Source: Microcaldota archaeon (GTDB taxonomy: Archaea; Micrarchaeota; Micrarchaeia; Micrarchaeales; CABMGC01). From it: a stretch of 55,393 nt of DNA. A program made the position numbers and the translations under genes. Positions 47,706 to 55,393 of the stretch are shown here, in pieces (position 1 is the first letter of the stretch; each line of letters opens with the position of its first letter). The notes beneath the pieces are model-generated. The model made no database searches and was not told the origin of the DNA. It saw only the letters and a list, made by a program, of their open reading frames with translations. The DNA lies in NCBI GenBank assembly GCA_021791245.1, contig JAJYWY010000031.1:1-55393 (forward strand). Reading direction: 5' to 3'.

Positions 47706-47940
47706 TCAGGAAAGCCTTATATCGTCTCCGCATGATTGGCTTATCGGATGCCCTCCTGCAGCTCTGCCGATTATATTCTGCAGGGCATTGATATCGCCGT
47801 CAATTACGCCATTAAAATTTACATGCCTTGCAATGAATTTGTATTCCGCCAATAAATGGGTGCTGAGGTTTACGCCCACATATAGATCGGACTATTTTGC
47901 AATATGGTATTTTTACGCAATTGCGGCATGTGGTGCTGCC
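47706..47940 (-). pseudogene. TnpB (IS200/IS605 OrfB) C-terminal remnant with frameshift
   Basis: TTCRNCVKIPYCKIVRSICGRKPQHPFIGGIQIHCKACKF* joined by a 1-nt shift (TTTT run) to NGVIDGDINALQNIIGRAAGGHPISQSCGDDIRLS*; zinc finger followed by the RuvC-III DxDINA motif. Confidence 0.6.
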
Positions 47941-47976
47941 ATAAATTATAATATATTTAATTAGGCATATATTATC

Positions 47977-48738
47977 ATGCAGGTATCTGAAACCGTCATG
48001 CATACAGAACAGGAATACCCTGAAGTGGCCGATGCACATTGCCACCTGAACCTATTTGAAGATCCTGAAAGGATTATAAGGGAGGCGACAGAGCGAAACG
48101 TTGCTTTCATGGTTACTGCGGGAGGGAGCAATAAAGACAATCTTGGAGCGCTTGGGATGTCATCATTTGACAATGTATTTGCAGTAGTTGGAATAGACCC
48201 CAGTTTTGCAGCCAAGGAATCCGAACATATAGCAGAGCTGGATAATATGCTTAGGATAAGCAACAAAGTTGTCGGAATAGGGGAGATAGGGCTTGACAAG
48301 AAGGTTGCGAGGAATGCAAAGGAATACGAACTGCAGAAGAAAGCATTCCTTATGCAGATAGAGCTTGCAAAGAACATGGATGTGCCTATAGTGGTGCATG
48401 CAAGGAATGCGATAGCAGATGTGCTTGATATCCTTGAGAAGAGCAGGGTCGAGAGGGCGATGCTGCATTTCTTCGAGGGGAGCATTGAAGATGCAAAGAG
48501 GGCGGAGAGGCTGGGCTTTCTTATATCGATACCCCCCTTGGACTCAAAGAAGAGGGAGAGGGCAGTAAAGGCAGTCGGCATACAGAGCATAGTGGCTGAG
48601 ACCGATGCCCCGGTAGCAGGGCTGCGGCCCATAGATGTGGTGAAATCCGTTGGCATTATTGCAAAGGCGAAGAATATTGCGTTTGCAGAAGCTGCATTTG
48701 CAATAACGGAGAACATAAGAAAGTTCTTTTATATATAG
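47977..48738 (+). CDS. tatD: TatD-family metal-dependent hydrolase/DNase
   Basis: VADAHCHLNLFEDPERI; VGIGEIGLDKK; PIVVHARNA; IVAETDAP. Confidence 0.9.
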   Translation: MQVSETVMHTEQEYPEVADAHCHLNLFEDPERIIREATERNVAFMVTAGGSNKDNLGALGMSSFDNVFAVVGIDPSFAAKESEHIAELDNMLRISNKVVGIGEIGLDKKVARNAKEYELQKKAFLMQIELAKNMDVPIVVHARNAIADVLDILEKSRVERAMLHFFEGSIEDAKRAERLGFLISIPPLDSKKRERAVKAVGIQSIVAETDAPVAGLRPIDVVKSVGIIAKAKNIAFAEAAFAITENIRKFFYI

Positions 48739-48756
48739 TGTACAGATATTTACGCT

Positions 48757-48871
48757 GGGCCCGTAGCTCAGCTTGGATAGAGCGGTAGCCTTCTAAGCTA
48801 AAGGTCGCGGGTTCAAATAGACTTCCGAGAGATAATTTTAACAGGGAAGTCTTGGAAATCCCGCCGGGCCC
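48757..48871 (+). tRNA. tRNA-Arg (anticodon TCT) with a 41-nt intron in the T-loop (48818..48858)
   Basis: GGGCCCG TA GCTC..GAGC G GTAGC CTTCTAA GCTAA AGGTC GCGGG TTCAAA|intron|T CCCGC CGGGCCC; intron forms a bulge-helix-bulge. Confidence 0.9.
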
Positions 48872-48876
48872 GCTCA

Positions 48877-49155
48877 ATGATACAGGTGAATAGAATGGAC
48901 AACAAGGAATTCGACGAGATAATAGACAACGTGAAGAGCCAGATAGAAACCCTGCTTAACGATAATACAGTTCCAAGGAACGTTAAGACAGCGCTTGACG
49001 AGGCTAAGAAGGTGCTTGAGGGCAATGACGAATATGCGGTAAGGGCGAGCACTGCAACCTACAAGATAGACGAAATAAGCAATGACATAAACCTGCCACC
49101 GTACGGAAGAACCGTAATATGGAACATACTCAGCATGCTGGAATCGATAAAGTAG
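48877..49155 (+). CDS. UPF0147 family protein
   Basis: IETLLNDNTVPRNVKTALDEAKKVLEGNDEYAVRASTATYKIDEISNDINLPPYGRTVIWNILSMLE. Confidence 0.9.
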   Translation: MIQVNRMDNKEFDEIIDNVKSQIETLLNDNTVPRNVKTALDEAKKVLEGNDEYAVRASTATYKIDEISNDINLPPYGRTVIWNILSMLESIK

Positions 49156-49255
49156 CCATGAAGCAAACAAGACTGGAAAGGCATGATATTAAAAGCATCC
49201 GCGCTTTTGCCGGTTTTCAGATATGGTTTATAACCTTTCACTCAGTATCTTTCTC

Positions 49256-49615
49256 ATGGCAAACGCTTACATAGACCTGATTGTATTTGCTATAGTAGCG
49301 GCTATGGTGCCTATAGGGATGCTTCTCGTATCGAGGCTGCTGAGCAGGAAGATGAAGAGGAACGACATTCTTTTGGACAATTACGAGAGCGCCGAGATGC
49401 CGATAGGCGATGTGAAGGATATAACCAATGACTATCTATATTACTTCCCCATCTTCATTGCGTTCGAGTTGCTGATAGTTGCACTGATATTCTGGTCTTT
49501 CGTGTACAGCGGAATAGGCATATACTTCAGCGCTGCTGTGATGCTCATGCTGATACTCGGGACTATAGCGACTTTCATATCGCTGAAATTCATGGAAAGG
49601 GATTACAATGAATAG
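49256..49615 (+). CDS. nuoA: NADH-quinone oxidoreductase subunit A
   Basis: Three TMs, YESAEMPIGDVKDITNDYLYYFPIFIAFELLIVALIFW. Confidence 0.85.
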   Translation: MANAYIDLIVFAIVAAMVPIGMLLVSRLLSRKMKRNDILLDNYESAEMPIGDVKDITNDYLYYFPIFIAFELLIVALIFWSFVYSGIGIYFSAAVMLMLILGTIATFISLKFMERDYNE

Positions 49616-50648
49616 CTATGTTTCGGAGGTAATATCAAATTTCGCCTTGCATTACGGTTTAAACGGCGTGCTTAACGAGATCGCCACTGCGATAATTTTT
49701 GCGGTGCTTGTATTAATACTCATATCTGCATTCGACTACATGTACGGATGGTTTGAAAGAAAGGTGATGGCAAAGGCGCAGCTGAGGCATGGTCCTAATG
49801 TAGTCGGAAAATACGGCATACTGCAGAACCTTGCGGACATAGTAAAACTCCTTGCCAAGGAGAACATTGTCCCGAAGAATGCAAACAAGTACCTTTTTCT
49901 TTTTAGCGTTCCGCTCATGCTTGCATTGCTGATATTCATAGAGGAGATGCTGCCTTTAAGCCCAAACTTCTACGGAGTTGACCTTTCCATAGGTCTCCTT
50001 GTTGTATTCGTGCTCATTTCCTTCACGCCCCTCATATTATTCATAGCAGGATGGGCAAGCGGAAACAAGTTCGGGTCGATAAGCGCTGACAGGTCTGTTA
50101 TGATGCTTATAAGCTACGAGCTTCCGATGTTCCTCGTCATGGCAAGCGTGGCTGTGGCTGCAGGCAGTTATAACCTCATGCAAATAGTCAACGCGCAGTC
50201 CTCGCTTCCATTTGCGCTCCTTCTTCCTGTAGGCTTCATGGTATTTTTTATAGTAATGCTTGCAGAATTCGAGAGGCCGCCGTTCGATATAAGGGAAGCG
50301 GATTCGGAGCTAATCGCAGGATGGCTTACAGACGCATCCTCTCCGTTCTATTCCATAGCTCTCTTTATAGATTATACAAGGGTGCTTCTTGGAAGCATTA
50401 TAATAACACTATTGTTTCTGGGGGGATGGATAGGGCCATTCTCGTTTCCTTTCTCCGGATTTGCATGGCTCATTGCAAAGGTAATACTTGTGGCTTTGTT
50501 CCTGATAGTGATCAGGGTTACCATGATAAGAATGAGGATAGACAAACTTCTTAGATTTGGATGGACGATAATGCTGCCACTTGCAGTGGTGAACCTCTTA
50601 TGGGCGTTTGCGCTTGTGAGCGGCTACCTTCCTGCTTTGGGCATATGA
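49608..50648 (+). CDS. nuoH: NADH-quinone oxidoreductase subunit H
   Basis: YGWFERKVMAKAQLRHGPNVVGKYGILQNLADIVKLLAKE; AEFERPPFDIREADSELIAGW. Confidence 0.95.
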   Translation: MNSYVSEVISNFALHYGLNGVLNEIATAIIFAVLVLILISAFDYMYGWFERKVMAKAQLRHGPNVVGKYGILQNLADIVKLLAKENIVPKNANKYLFLFSVPLMLALLIFIEEMLPLSPNFYGVDLSIGLLVVFVLISFTPLILFIAGWASGNKFGSISADRSVMMLISYELPMFLVMASVAVAAGSYNLMQIVNAQSSLPFALLLPVGFMVFFIVMLAEFERPPFDIREADSELIAGWLTDASSPFYSIALFIDYTRVLLGSIIITLLFLGGWIGPFSFPFSGFAWLIAKVILVALFLIVIRVTMIRMRIDKLLRFGWTIMLPLAVVNLLWAFALVSGYLPALGI

Positions 50649-50657
50649 GGTGATCGC

Positions 50658-51167
50658 ATGATAGACGCAATGCTTCTCTTTGTATTCGCAGTCCTTTCCG
50701 CGCTTGCGGTAATATCGGCATATCTCGTGGCGCTGGAAAGGTCCGTATTCCATTCCGCCCTATCTCTTGCAGCGGTATTCACATTTGGCTCCCTGCTGCT
50801 CCTCTTCATAGGGCAATATGTGATAGCATTGCTCCAGTTGTTCGTACTTGTAGGCGGACTTTCAGTATACTTGGTCGTTTCAGTAGCGTCAGAGGCAAAG
50901 ATCCCTTTCAGGAAAGCCAGCATCCCAATGCTAATAATATTGAGCGTATTTCTCTTTGCATTATTAAGCTATTACATGATACCCGGATTATACAACGGAA
51001 CTGTGCAGGGGCTTGGCAATGCAAGCTCTGGCAGCGCCATATACAATGAAGCTGCAGCTTCGCTGTCTAATATGTGGCAGCTCGTGGCTATTGTGCTCCT
51101 CTTCATGTTTGCCATAGGCATCGGGGGGATAGTCGTGATAAAATCCTCGTTAGCCAAAAAGAAATAA
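50658..51167 (+). CDS. nuoJ: NADH-quinone oxidoreductase subunit J
   Basis: FAVLSALAVISAYLVALERSVFHSALSLAAVFTFGSLLLLFIGQYVIALLQLFVLVGGLSVYLVV. Confidence 0.85.
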   Translation: MIDAMLLFVFAVLSALAVISAYLVALERSVFHSALSLAAVFTFGSLLLLFIGQYVIALLQLFVLVGGLSVYLVVSVASEAKIPFRKASIPMLIILSVFLFALLSYYMIPGLYNGTVQGLGNASSGSAIYNEAAASLSNMWQLVAIVLLFMFAIGIGGIVVIKSSLAKKK

Positions 51168-51186
51168 ACGCATTAGCGATGCGCGG

Positions 51187-51885
51187 TCAGTTTATGTATT
51201 TTAGCAGCTCGCGCATGTCATTGCCATGTATGATATGCGCAGCATGTTTCTTCAGCTCTTCCGAATCTGAAGAAAACGCTATGCCTGTCGCTTTCTTGAA
51301 TACGTTAATGTCGTTTGTGGAATCTCCGACATAAATAGCTTCGTCAAGAGACACGCCTGCATTTTTGCAGTATTTCATAAAAATCTTTGGTTTTCCGTCA
51401 GTTTCGTAATCGTAATTTTCGTATTCTCCCCTAACAAGCCTCCCATCCCTATCGAAAATAAGCTTCGTTGAGAAACTCACATAATCCATTGGAAGGCCGT
51501 ACATACGCGAGAAATACTCATATACGTTATATATCCCCCCGGAGATTATTCCGGTCTTTATCCCCTTATTCTTTAGAGTATTTATAGTTTCGAGGGCGCC
51601 GGTGTGAAGGGAAATGTTCTTTTTTACTATGTCGTAAAATTTTTTTTCTGTAAGGCAACGGTCTATATACAGATCCACCCCTTTCTGGCACCATTCGATA
51701 TAGCTTATCTTCCTTGAGAAGTACATGTCGCTTATCCGCTTCTGCTCATCCTCGCAGCCTAGCTCGAGATTTAAAAGAGCCCATGAATATTTAACCTGTG
51801 TTTTGGCAAGCGTCCCATCCCAATCGAATGCGATGAGTTTTGTTTTGCCCCTCTTTTTATATGGTTCTGCCTTCTCCATACGCAA
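51187..51885 (-). CDS. HAD-superfamily phosphatase
   Basis: LIAFDWDGTLAKTQ; GIISGGIYNV; IYVGDSTNDINVFKKA. Confidence 0.88.
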   Translation of the reverse strand: MRMEKAEPYKKRGKTKLIAFDWDGTLAKTQVKYSWALLNLELGCEDEQKRISDMYFSRKISYIEWCQKGVDLYIDRCLTEKKFYDIVKKNISLHTGALETINTLKNKGIKTGIISGGIYNVYEYFSRMYGLPMDYVSFSTKLIFDRDGRLVRGEYENYDYETDGKPKIFMKYCKNAGVSLDEAIYVGDSTNDINVFKKATGIAFSSDSEELKKHAAHIIHGNDMRELLKYIN

Positions 51886-51888
51886 ACA

Positions 51889-53019
51889 CTACAATATTCC
51901 GAAGAATTTCCTCCCCTCTCCCGAGTTGCCTTCCCTTATGTTCCTGTATTCTTTTAAAAGCTCCTCTTCCCTCTTTGAAAGGGTTTTTGGCATTTCTATT
52001 ATAACATTCACTATCTCGTCGCCTTTTGTTGAGCCCCTGAAGCTCTTGATTCCTTCGCCTCTCATTACTATCTTGGAATTTGGCTGCGTGCCTGGCTCTA
52101 TTTTTATCCTCTTTATCCCGGAAAGCGTAGGCACCTCTATCTCTCCCCCAAGAATGGCTTTGTAGAATGGAACCTGCACGTTAGTGTATATGTCGTCTTC
52201 CTCTCTCGTAAAGGTCTTGTCCTTCCTTATCTCCACTTCTATGTACAGATCCCCTTTTTTGTCCTTGCCAAAATCCCCCATGCCGTTAAGCCTTAGCCTC
52301 ATTCCGTCGCGTATCCCCTGGGGAATCGTTACTTTGACGTTTTCTGATTTTACTGTTGATCCCTTGCCTCCGCATTGCCTGCACGGCTTCTCGTATGTCT
52401 TTCCCGAGCCTCCGCATTTAGGGCATGTTGTTACTGATTCAAACCTTCCGAAGAAAGAATTCCTAACGCTTCGCACATATCCTTCACCATCGCATTGCTG
52501 GCACCTGACAAGCTTGGTGCCGGGTTCGGCGCCTGAGCCTTCGCACCTGTCGCATTCTGCAGTGTGCTTTACGTATATTTCTTTGGTAGTTCCTTCTGCA
52601 GCTTCATGCAGGGTTATGCCCATTTTATAAAGTATATCCTGGCCAATGTCTGCATTCCTCCCTCTGCCCGCGCCGCTAGAGAAGAAGACATCGAAAGGGC
52701 TGTTTCCTCCAAAGTCGGACATGTTTATGTTTATGCCAAGGTCCCTGAATATGTCGTTTACGTTGAATCCCCTGAATATATCCTCCTCAGAGAAGCTCCT
52801 GTTGAACGCCTCAGAACCCATCATGTCGTACCTTTTCCTCTTGTCAGGGTCCGACAGCACTGCATACGCTTCGTTTATCTTTTTGAAATGCTCTTCTGCC
52901 CCGCTATCCTTGTTCCTGTCTGGGTGGTACTTCAGCGCAAGCTCCCTGTATGCCTTTTTTATGTCTTCTATTGATGCATTCTTCTGTACTCCAAGTATTT
53001 TATAGAAATCTTCAGGCAT
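51889..53019 (-). CDS. dnaJ: chaperone DnaJ
   Basis: [35 protein letters not shown]; four CxxCxGxG zinc repeats. Confidence 0.97.
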   Translation of the reverse strand: MPEDFYKILGVQKNASIEDIKKAYRELALKYHPDRNKDSGAEEHFKKINEAYAVLSDPDKRKRYDMMGSEAFNRSFSEEDIFRGFNVNDIFRDLGININMSDFGGNSPFDVFFSSGAGRGRNADIGQDILYKMGITLHEAAEGTTKEIYVKHTAECDRCEGSGAEPGTKLVRCQQCDGEGYVRSVRNSFFGRFESVTTCPKCGGSGKTYEKPCRQCGGKGSTVKSENVKVTIPQGIRDGMRLRLNGMGDFGKDKKGDLYIEVEIRKDKTFTREEDDIYTNVQVPFYKAILGGEIEVPTLSGIKRIKIEPGTQPNSKIVMRGEGIKSFRGSTKGDEIVNVIIEMPKTLSKREEELLKEYRNIREGNSGEGRKFFGIL

Positions 53020-53037
53020 TCATTCATCTTATTTCCA

Positions 53038-54897
53038 TTATTTTTCTACCTTGAAGTCGGCATCTGCAGTATTCGGATCGCTGTTGGAGGGGTCATTTCC
53101 TCCAGGCCCTGGCGCCTGTCCATAATCGGGGTTCGCGCCCTGGCTCTGTCCGTATATCTGTGTGCCTGCCTTCTCCAGAGCCTGCTTCAGCTTCTCGAAT
53201 GATTCTGTTATCGCAAGCTCTGATGCATCCTCCTTCTCCATTGTCTCCTTGAGCTCTGTTTTTGCCTTTTCTATCTCTTCTCTGGTTTCCTTGGATATCT
53301 TGGATTCGTTCTCCTTTAGCGTCTTCTCTGCGGTGTATATCAGGGATTCTGCATTGTTTTTAAGCTCTATCCTCTCCATGAGCTTCTTGTCTTCTTCTGC
53401 ATAACGCTCGGCATCTTTCACTTTCTTGTCTATATCTTCTCTTGTCATTTTGTTTGGAGCCACTACGCGCATGCTTTGTTCTTTCCCTGTTGCCTTGTCC
53501 TTTGCAGTAACATGCAGTATTCCATTTGCATCTATGTCGTATGTAACTTCAATCTGCGGAACTCCCCTTGGCGCATGAGGTATTCCGCTGAGCGTGAACT
53601 TGCCAAGGTCTATGTTGTCCTTAGCCATGGTCCTTTCGCCCTGCAGTATGTGTATGTCAACGCTTGGCTGCGAGTCCTCGGCAGTTGTGAATATCTGCGA
53701 CTTTTTTATAGGTATAGTGGTGTTCCTGTCTATCAGCTTCGTCATTACTCCGCCCAGTGTCTCCAAGCCCAGGGATAATGGGGTGACATCTAGAAGCACT
53801 ATGTCCTTTACTTCTCCTGTAAGAACACCTGCCTGTATTGCTGCACCGAATGCTACTGCTTCCATCGGGTCTACTCCCCGCTCTATCTTCTTGCCAAGCA
53901 GCTGTTCGACGTACCTCTGCACTATAGGCATCCTTGTAGGGCCCCCTATAAGTATTACTTTGTCTATATCCTTGGGCTCGAGTTTTGCATCGTGCAACGC
54001 CTGCATAACGGGCTTTGTAGTCCTTTCCACTATAGAAAGAATTATCTCCTCAAGCTTGGCCCTTGTCATCCTATACGTATAATTGAGGGGCTTGCCGTCC
54101 TTGCCAGTTGAAAGGAACGGAAGGTTTATGTCAGTCTGCATTGCCGTAGACAGTTCTATCTTTGCTTTCTCTCCAGATTCTCTGAGCCTCTGCATCGCCT
54201 GGCTGTCATTTGTTATGTCAACTCCGTACTTGCTTTTTACGTCGCTGACCAAAAATTCTACTATCTTGTTGTCCATATCAGTTCCGCCAAGCTGCGTATC
54301 TCCGCTTGTGGATTTGACTTCAAATACACCTGCGCCGAATTCCATGATTGTTACGTCAAGAGTGCCCCCTCCGAAATCGTATACTATTATCTTCATGTCT
54401 TTTCCTGCCTTGTCTATTCCGTATGCAAGCGATGCTGCGGTAGGTTCATTGACTAGCCTGACCACTTCGAGTCCGGCTATCTCTCCCGCATCTTTTGTAG
54501 CCTGCCTCTGGTTGTCGTCAAAGTATGCCGGAACGGTTATGACAGCTTTCTTAACTTCCTCTCCAAGGAAAGCCTCTGCATCTGACTTTATCTTCTGAAG
54601 CAGCATTGCTGACAATTCCTGGGGCGTATAGCTTTTTCCAAATATCTTGTACTTGTAGTCAGTTCCCATTTTTCTCTTGAATGCATTTACCGTTCCCTCA
54701 GGATTCGCTACAGCCTGCCTTCTTGCAGGTTCACCGACGAACCTCTGTCCGTCCTTAGTGAATGCAACATAGCTCGGGAAGGACTTACCATAAAGGGATG
54801 TGCCCTCTGAGCTTGGTATAAGCACTGGCCTTCCTCCTTCCAGTACTGCAGCAGCGCTGTTTGAAGTTCCTAAATCTATTCCTATTATTTTTGCCAT
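53038..54897 (-). CDS. dnaK: chaperone DnaK (Hsp70)
   Basis: [46 protein letters not shown]. Confidence 0.98.
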   Translation of the reverse strand: MAKIIGIDLGTSNSAAAVLEGGRPVLIPSSEGTSLYGKSFPSYVAFTKDGQRFVGEPARRQAVANPEGTVNAFKRKMGTDYKYKIFGKSYTPQELSAMLLQKIKSDAEAFLGEEVKKAVITVPAYFDDNQRQATKDAGEIAGLEVVRLVNEPTAASLAYGIDKAGKDMKIIVYDFGGGTLDVTIMEFGAGVFEVKSTSGDTQLGGTDMDNKIVEFLVSDVKSKYGVDITNDSQAMQRLRESGEKAKIELSTAMQTDINLPFLSTGKDGKPLNYTYRMTRAKLEEIILSIVERTTKPVMQALHDAKLEPKDIDKVILIGGPTRMPIVQRYVEQLLGKKIERGVDPMEAVAFGAAIQAGVLTGEVKDIVLLDVTPLSLGLETLGGVMTKLIDRNTTIPIKKSQIFTTAEDSQPSVDIHILQGERTMAKDNIDLGKFTLSGIPHAPRGVPQIEVTYDIDANGILHVTAKDKATGKEQSMRVVAPNKMTREDIDKKVKDAERYAEEDKKLMERIELKNNAESLIYTAEKTLKENESKISKETREEIEKAKTELKETMEKEDASELAITESFEKLKQALEKAGTQIYGQSQGANPDYGQAPGPGGNDPSNSDPNTADADFKVEK

Positions 54898-54915
54898 TTT
54901 ATCACTTTCTTAATA

Positions 54916-55393
54916 TTATTTATATTCTTTATCCTTTTTTTCCTGATTTTCCTTTTCTTCGGCATGATGCGCCTTCTTTGAGACAATAACCGATGCCGGC
55001 CTTATCAATATGTTGTCCAGGGTATATCCATTCCTAATTACTTCTATTATGGAGCCATCGTTTTCGCTGCTCTCTCTTGTCATTATTATTTCATGCTTGT
55101 AAGGGTCGTATTTCCCATTAGCGTCTATCTCTTCCAGCCCTTCGCTCTTCAGCGATGACATCATGTTCGAATACACCAGCTCTATCCCTTTTATCTTCGG
55201 GTCTTCATCTTTATTGGCCCCGGAAAGCTCTATTGCAAGTGAAAGCTCGTCTAGCGCAGGCAGCAGCTTCTTCAGCAGTTCGGCTTTTCCAAGCTTCTTC
55301 GCTTCGGATATCTCCCTTGCCGACCTCTTTTTATAATTGTCAAATTCCGCAGCGAGCCTAAGCAGCCTGTCCTTTAACTCTTCAACTTCATTC
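54916..55393 (-). CDS. grpE: nucleotide exchange factor GrpE, N-terminus beyond the window edge
   Basis: Frame continues beyond the track ORF: NEVEELKDRLLRLAAEFDNYKKRSAREISEAKKLGKAELLKKLLPALDELSLAIELSG...; VIRNGYTLDNILIRPASVIVSKK. Confidence 0.93.
   Translation of the reverse strand, partial: NEVEELKDRLLRLAAEFDNYKKRSAREISEAKKLGKAELLKKLLPALDELSLAIELSGANKDEDPKIKGIELVYSNMMSSLKSEGLEEIDANGKYDPYKHEIIMTRESSENDGSIIEVIRNGYTLDNILIRPASVIVSKKAHHAEEKENQEKKDKEYK

Noticed and set aside
47812-48045. 77-aa ORF as an intact gene
   Set aside because: The N-terminal part overlaps the tatD start antisense, and the C-terminal part is better explained as the zinc-finger half of a frameshifted TnpB remnant.
1-55393. 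CRISPR arrays, rRNA genes, prophage structural genes
   Set aside because: No regularly spaced repeats, rRNA signatures or phage genes were seen on reading the window.

Overview
This 55.4 kb window reads as a chromosomal segment of a small-genome archaeon. Gene content suggests a Micrarchaeota/ARMAN-like DPANN lineage, but that is inference: archaeal GltX and AsnRS, Nre DNA-repair protein, PolB, UPF0147, L40e, SecY and a TrmB regulator sit beside bacterial-type grpE-dnaK-dnaJ, a FadE-like acyl-CoA dehydrogenase and complex I genes nuoA/H/J. Most of the window is ordinary, tightly packed housekeeping DNA. The most interesting observations are these. (1) A tRNA-Arg(TCT) gene carries a 41-nt intron inside the T-loop with a perfect bulge-helix-bulge fold. 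(2) Two tiny cassettes sit at gene 3' ends and are flanked by duplicated 3' ends of the target gene. One is a 0.5 kb DUF2283/DUF4258 toxin-antitoxin cassette at the 3' end of secY, whose 49-bp duplicate differs only at synonymous sites. The other is a 1.4 kb DUF4143-type ATPase cassette at tRNA-Pro(TGG), with a distal tRNA 3'-half remnant. Neither encodes a visible integrase. (3) A four-gene, translationally coupled operon pairs a membrane-tethered HTH regulator with a MacB-like ABC exporter. (4) Decayed IS200/IS605 parts are present (a TnpA lacking its C-terminus plus an end hairpin, and a frameshifted TnpB C-terminus), along with a 5'-truncated DDE transposase. (5) Several short genes missing from the ORF track were found: L40e, a 44-aa YHS protein, a 44-aa Cys-rich protein and partial GrpE. 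All family calls are by-eye motif recognition; no searches or folding programs were run.
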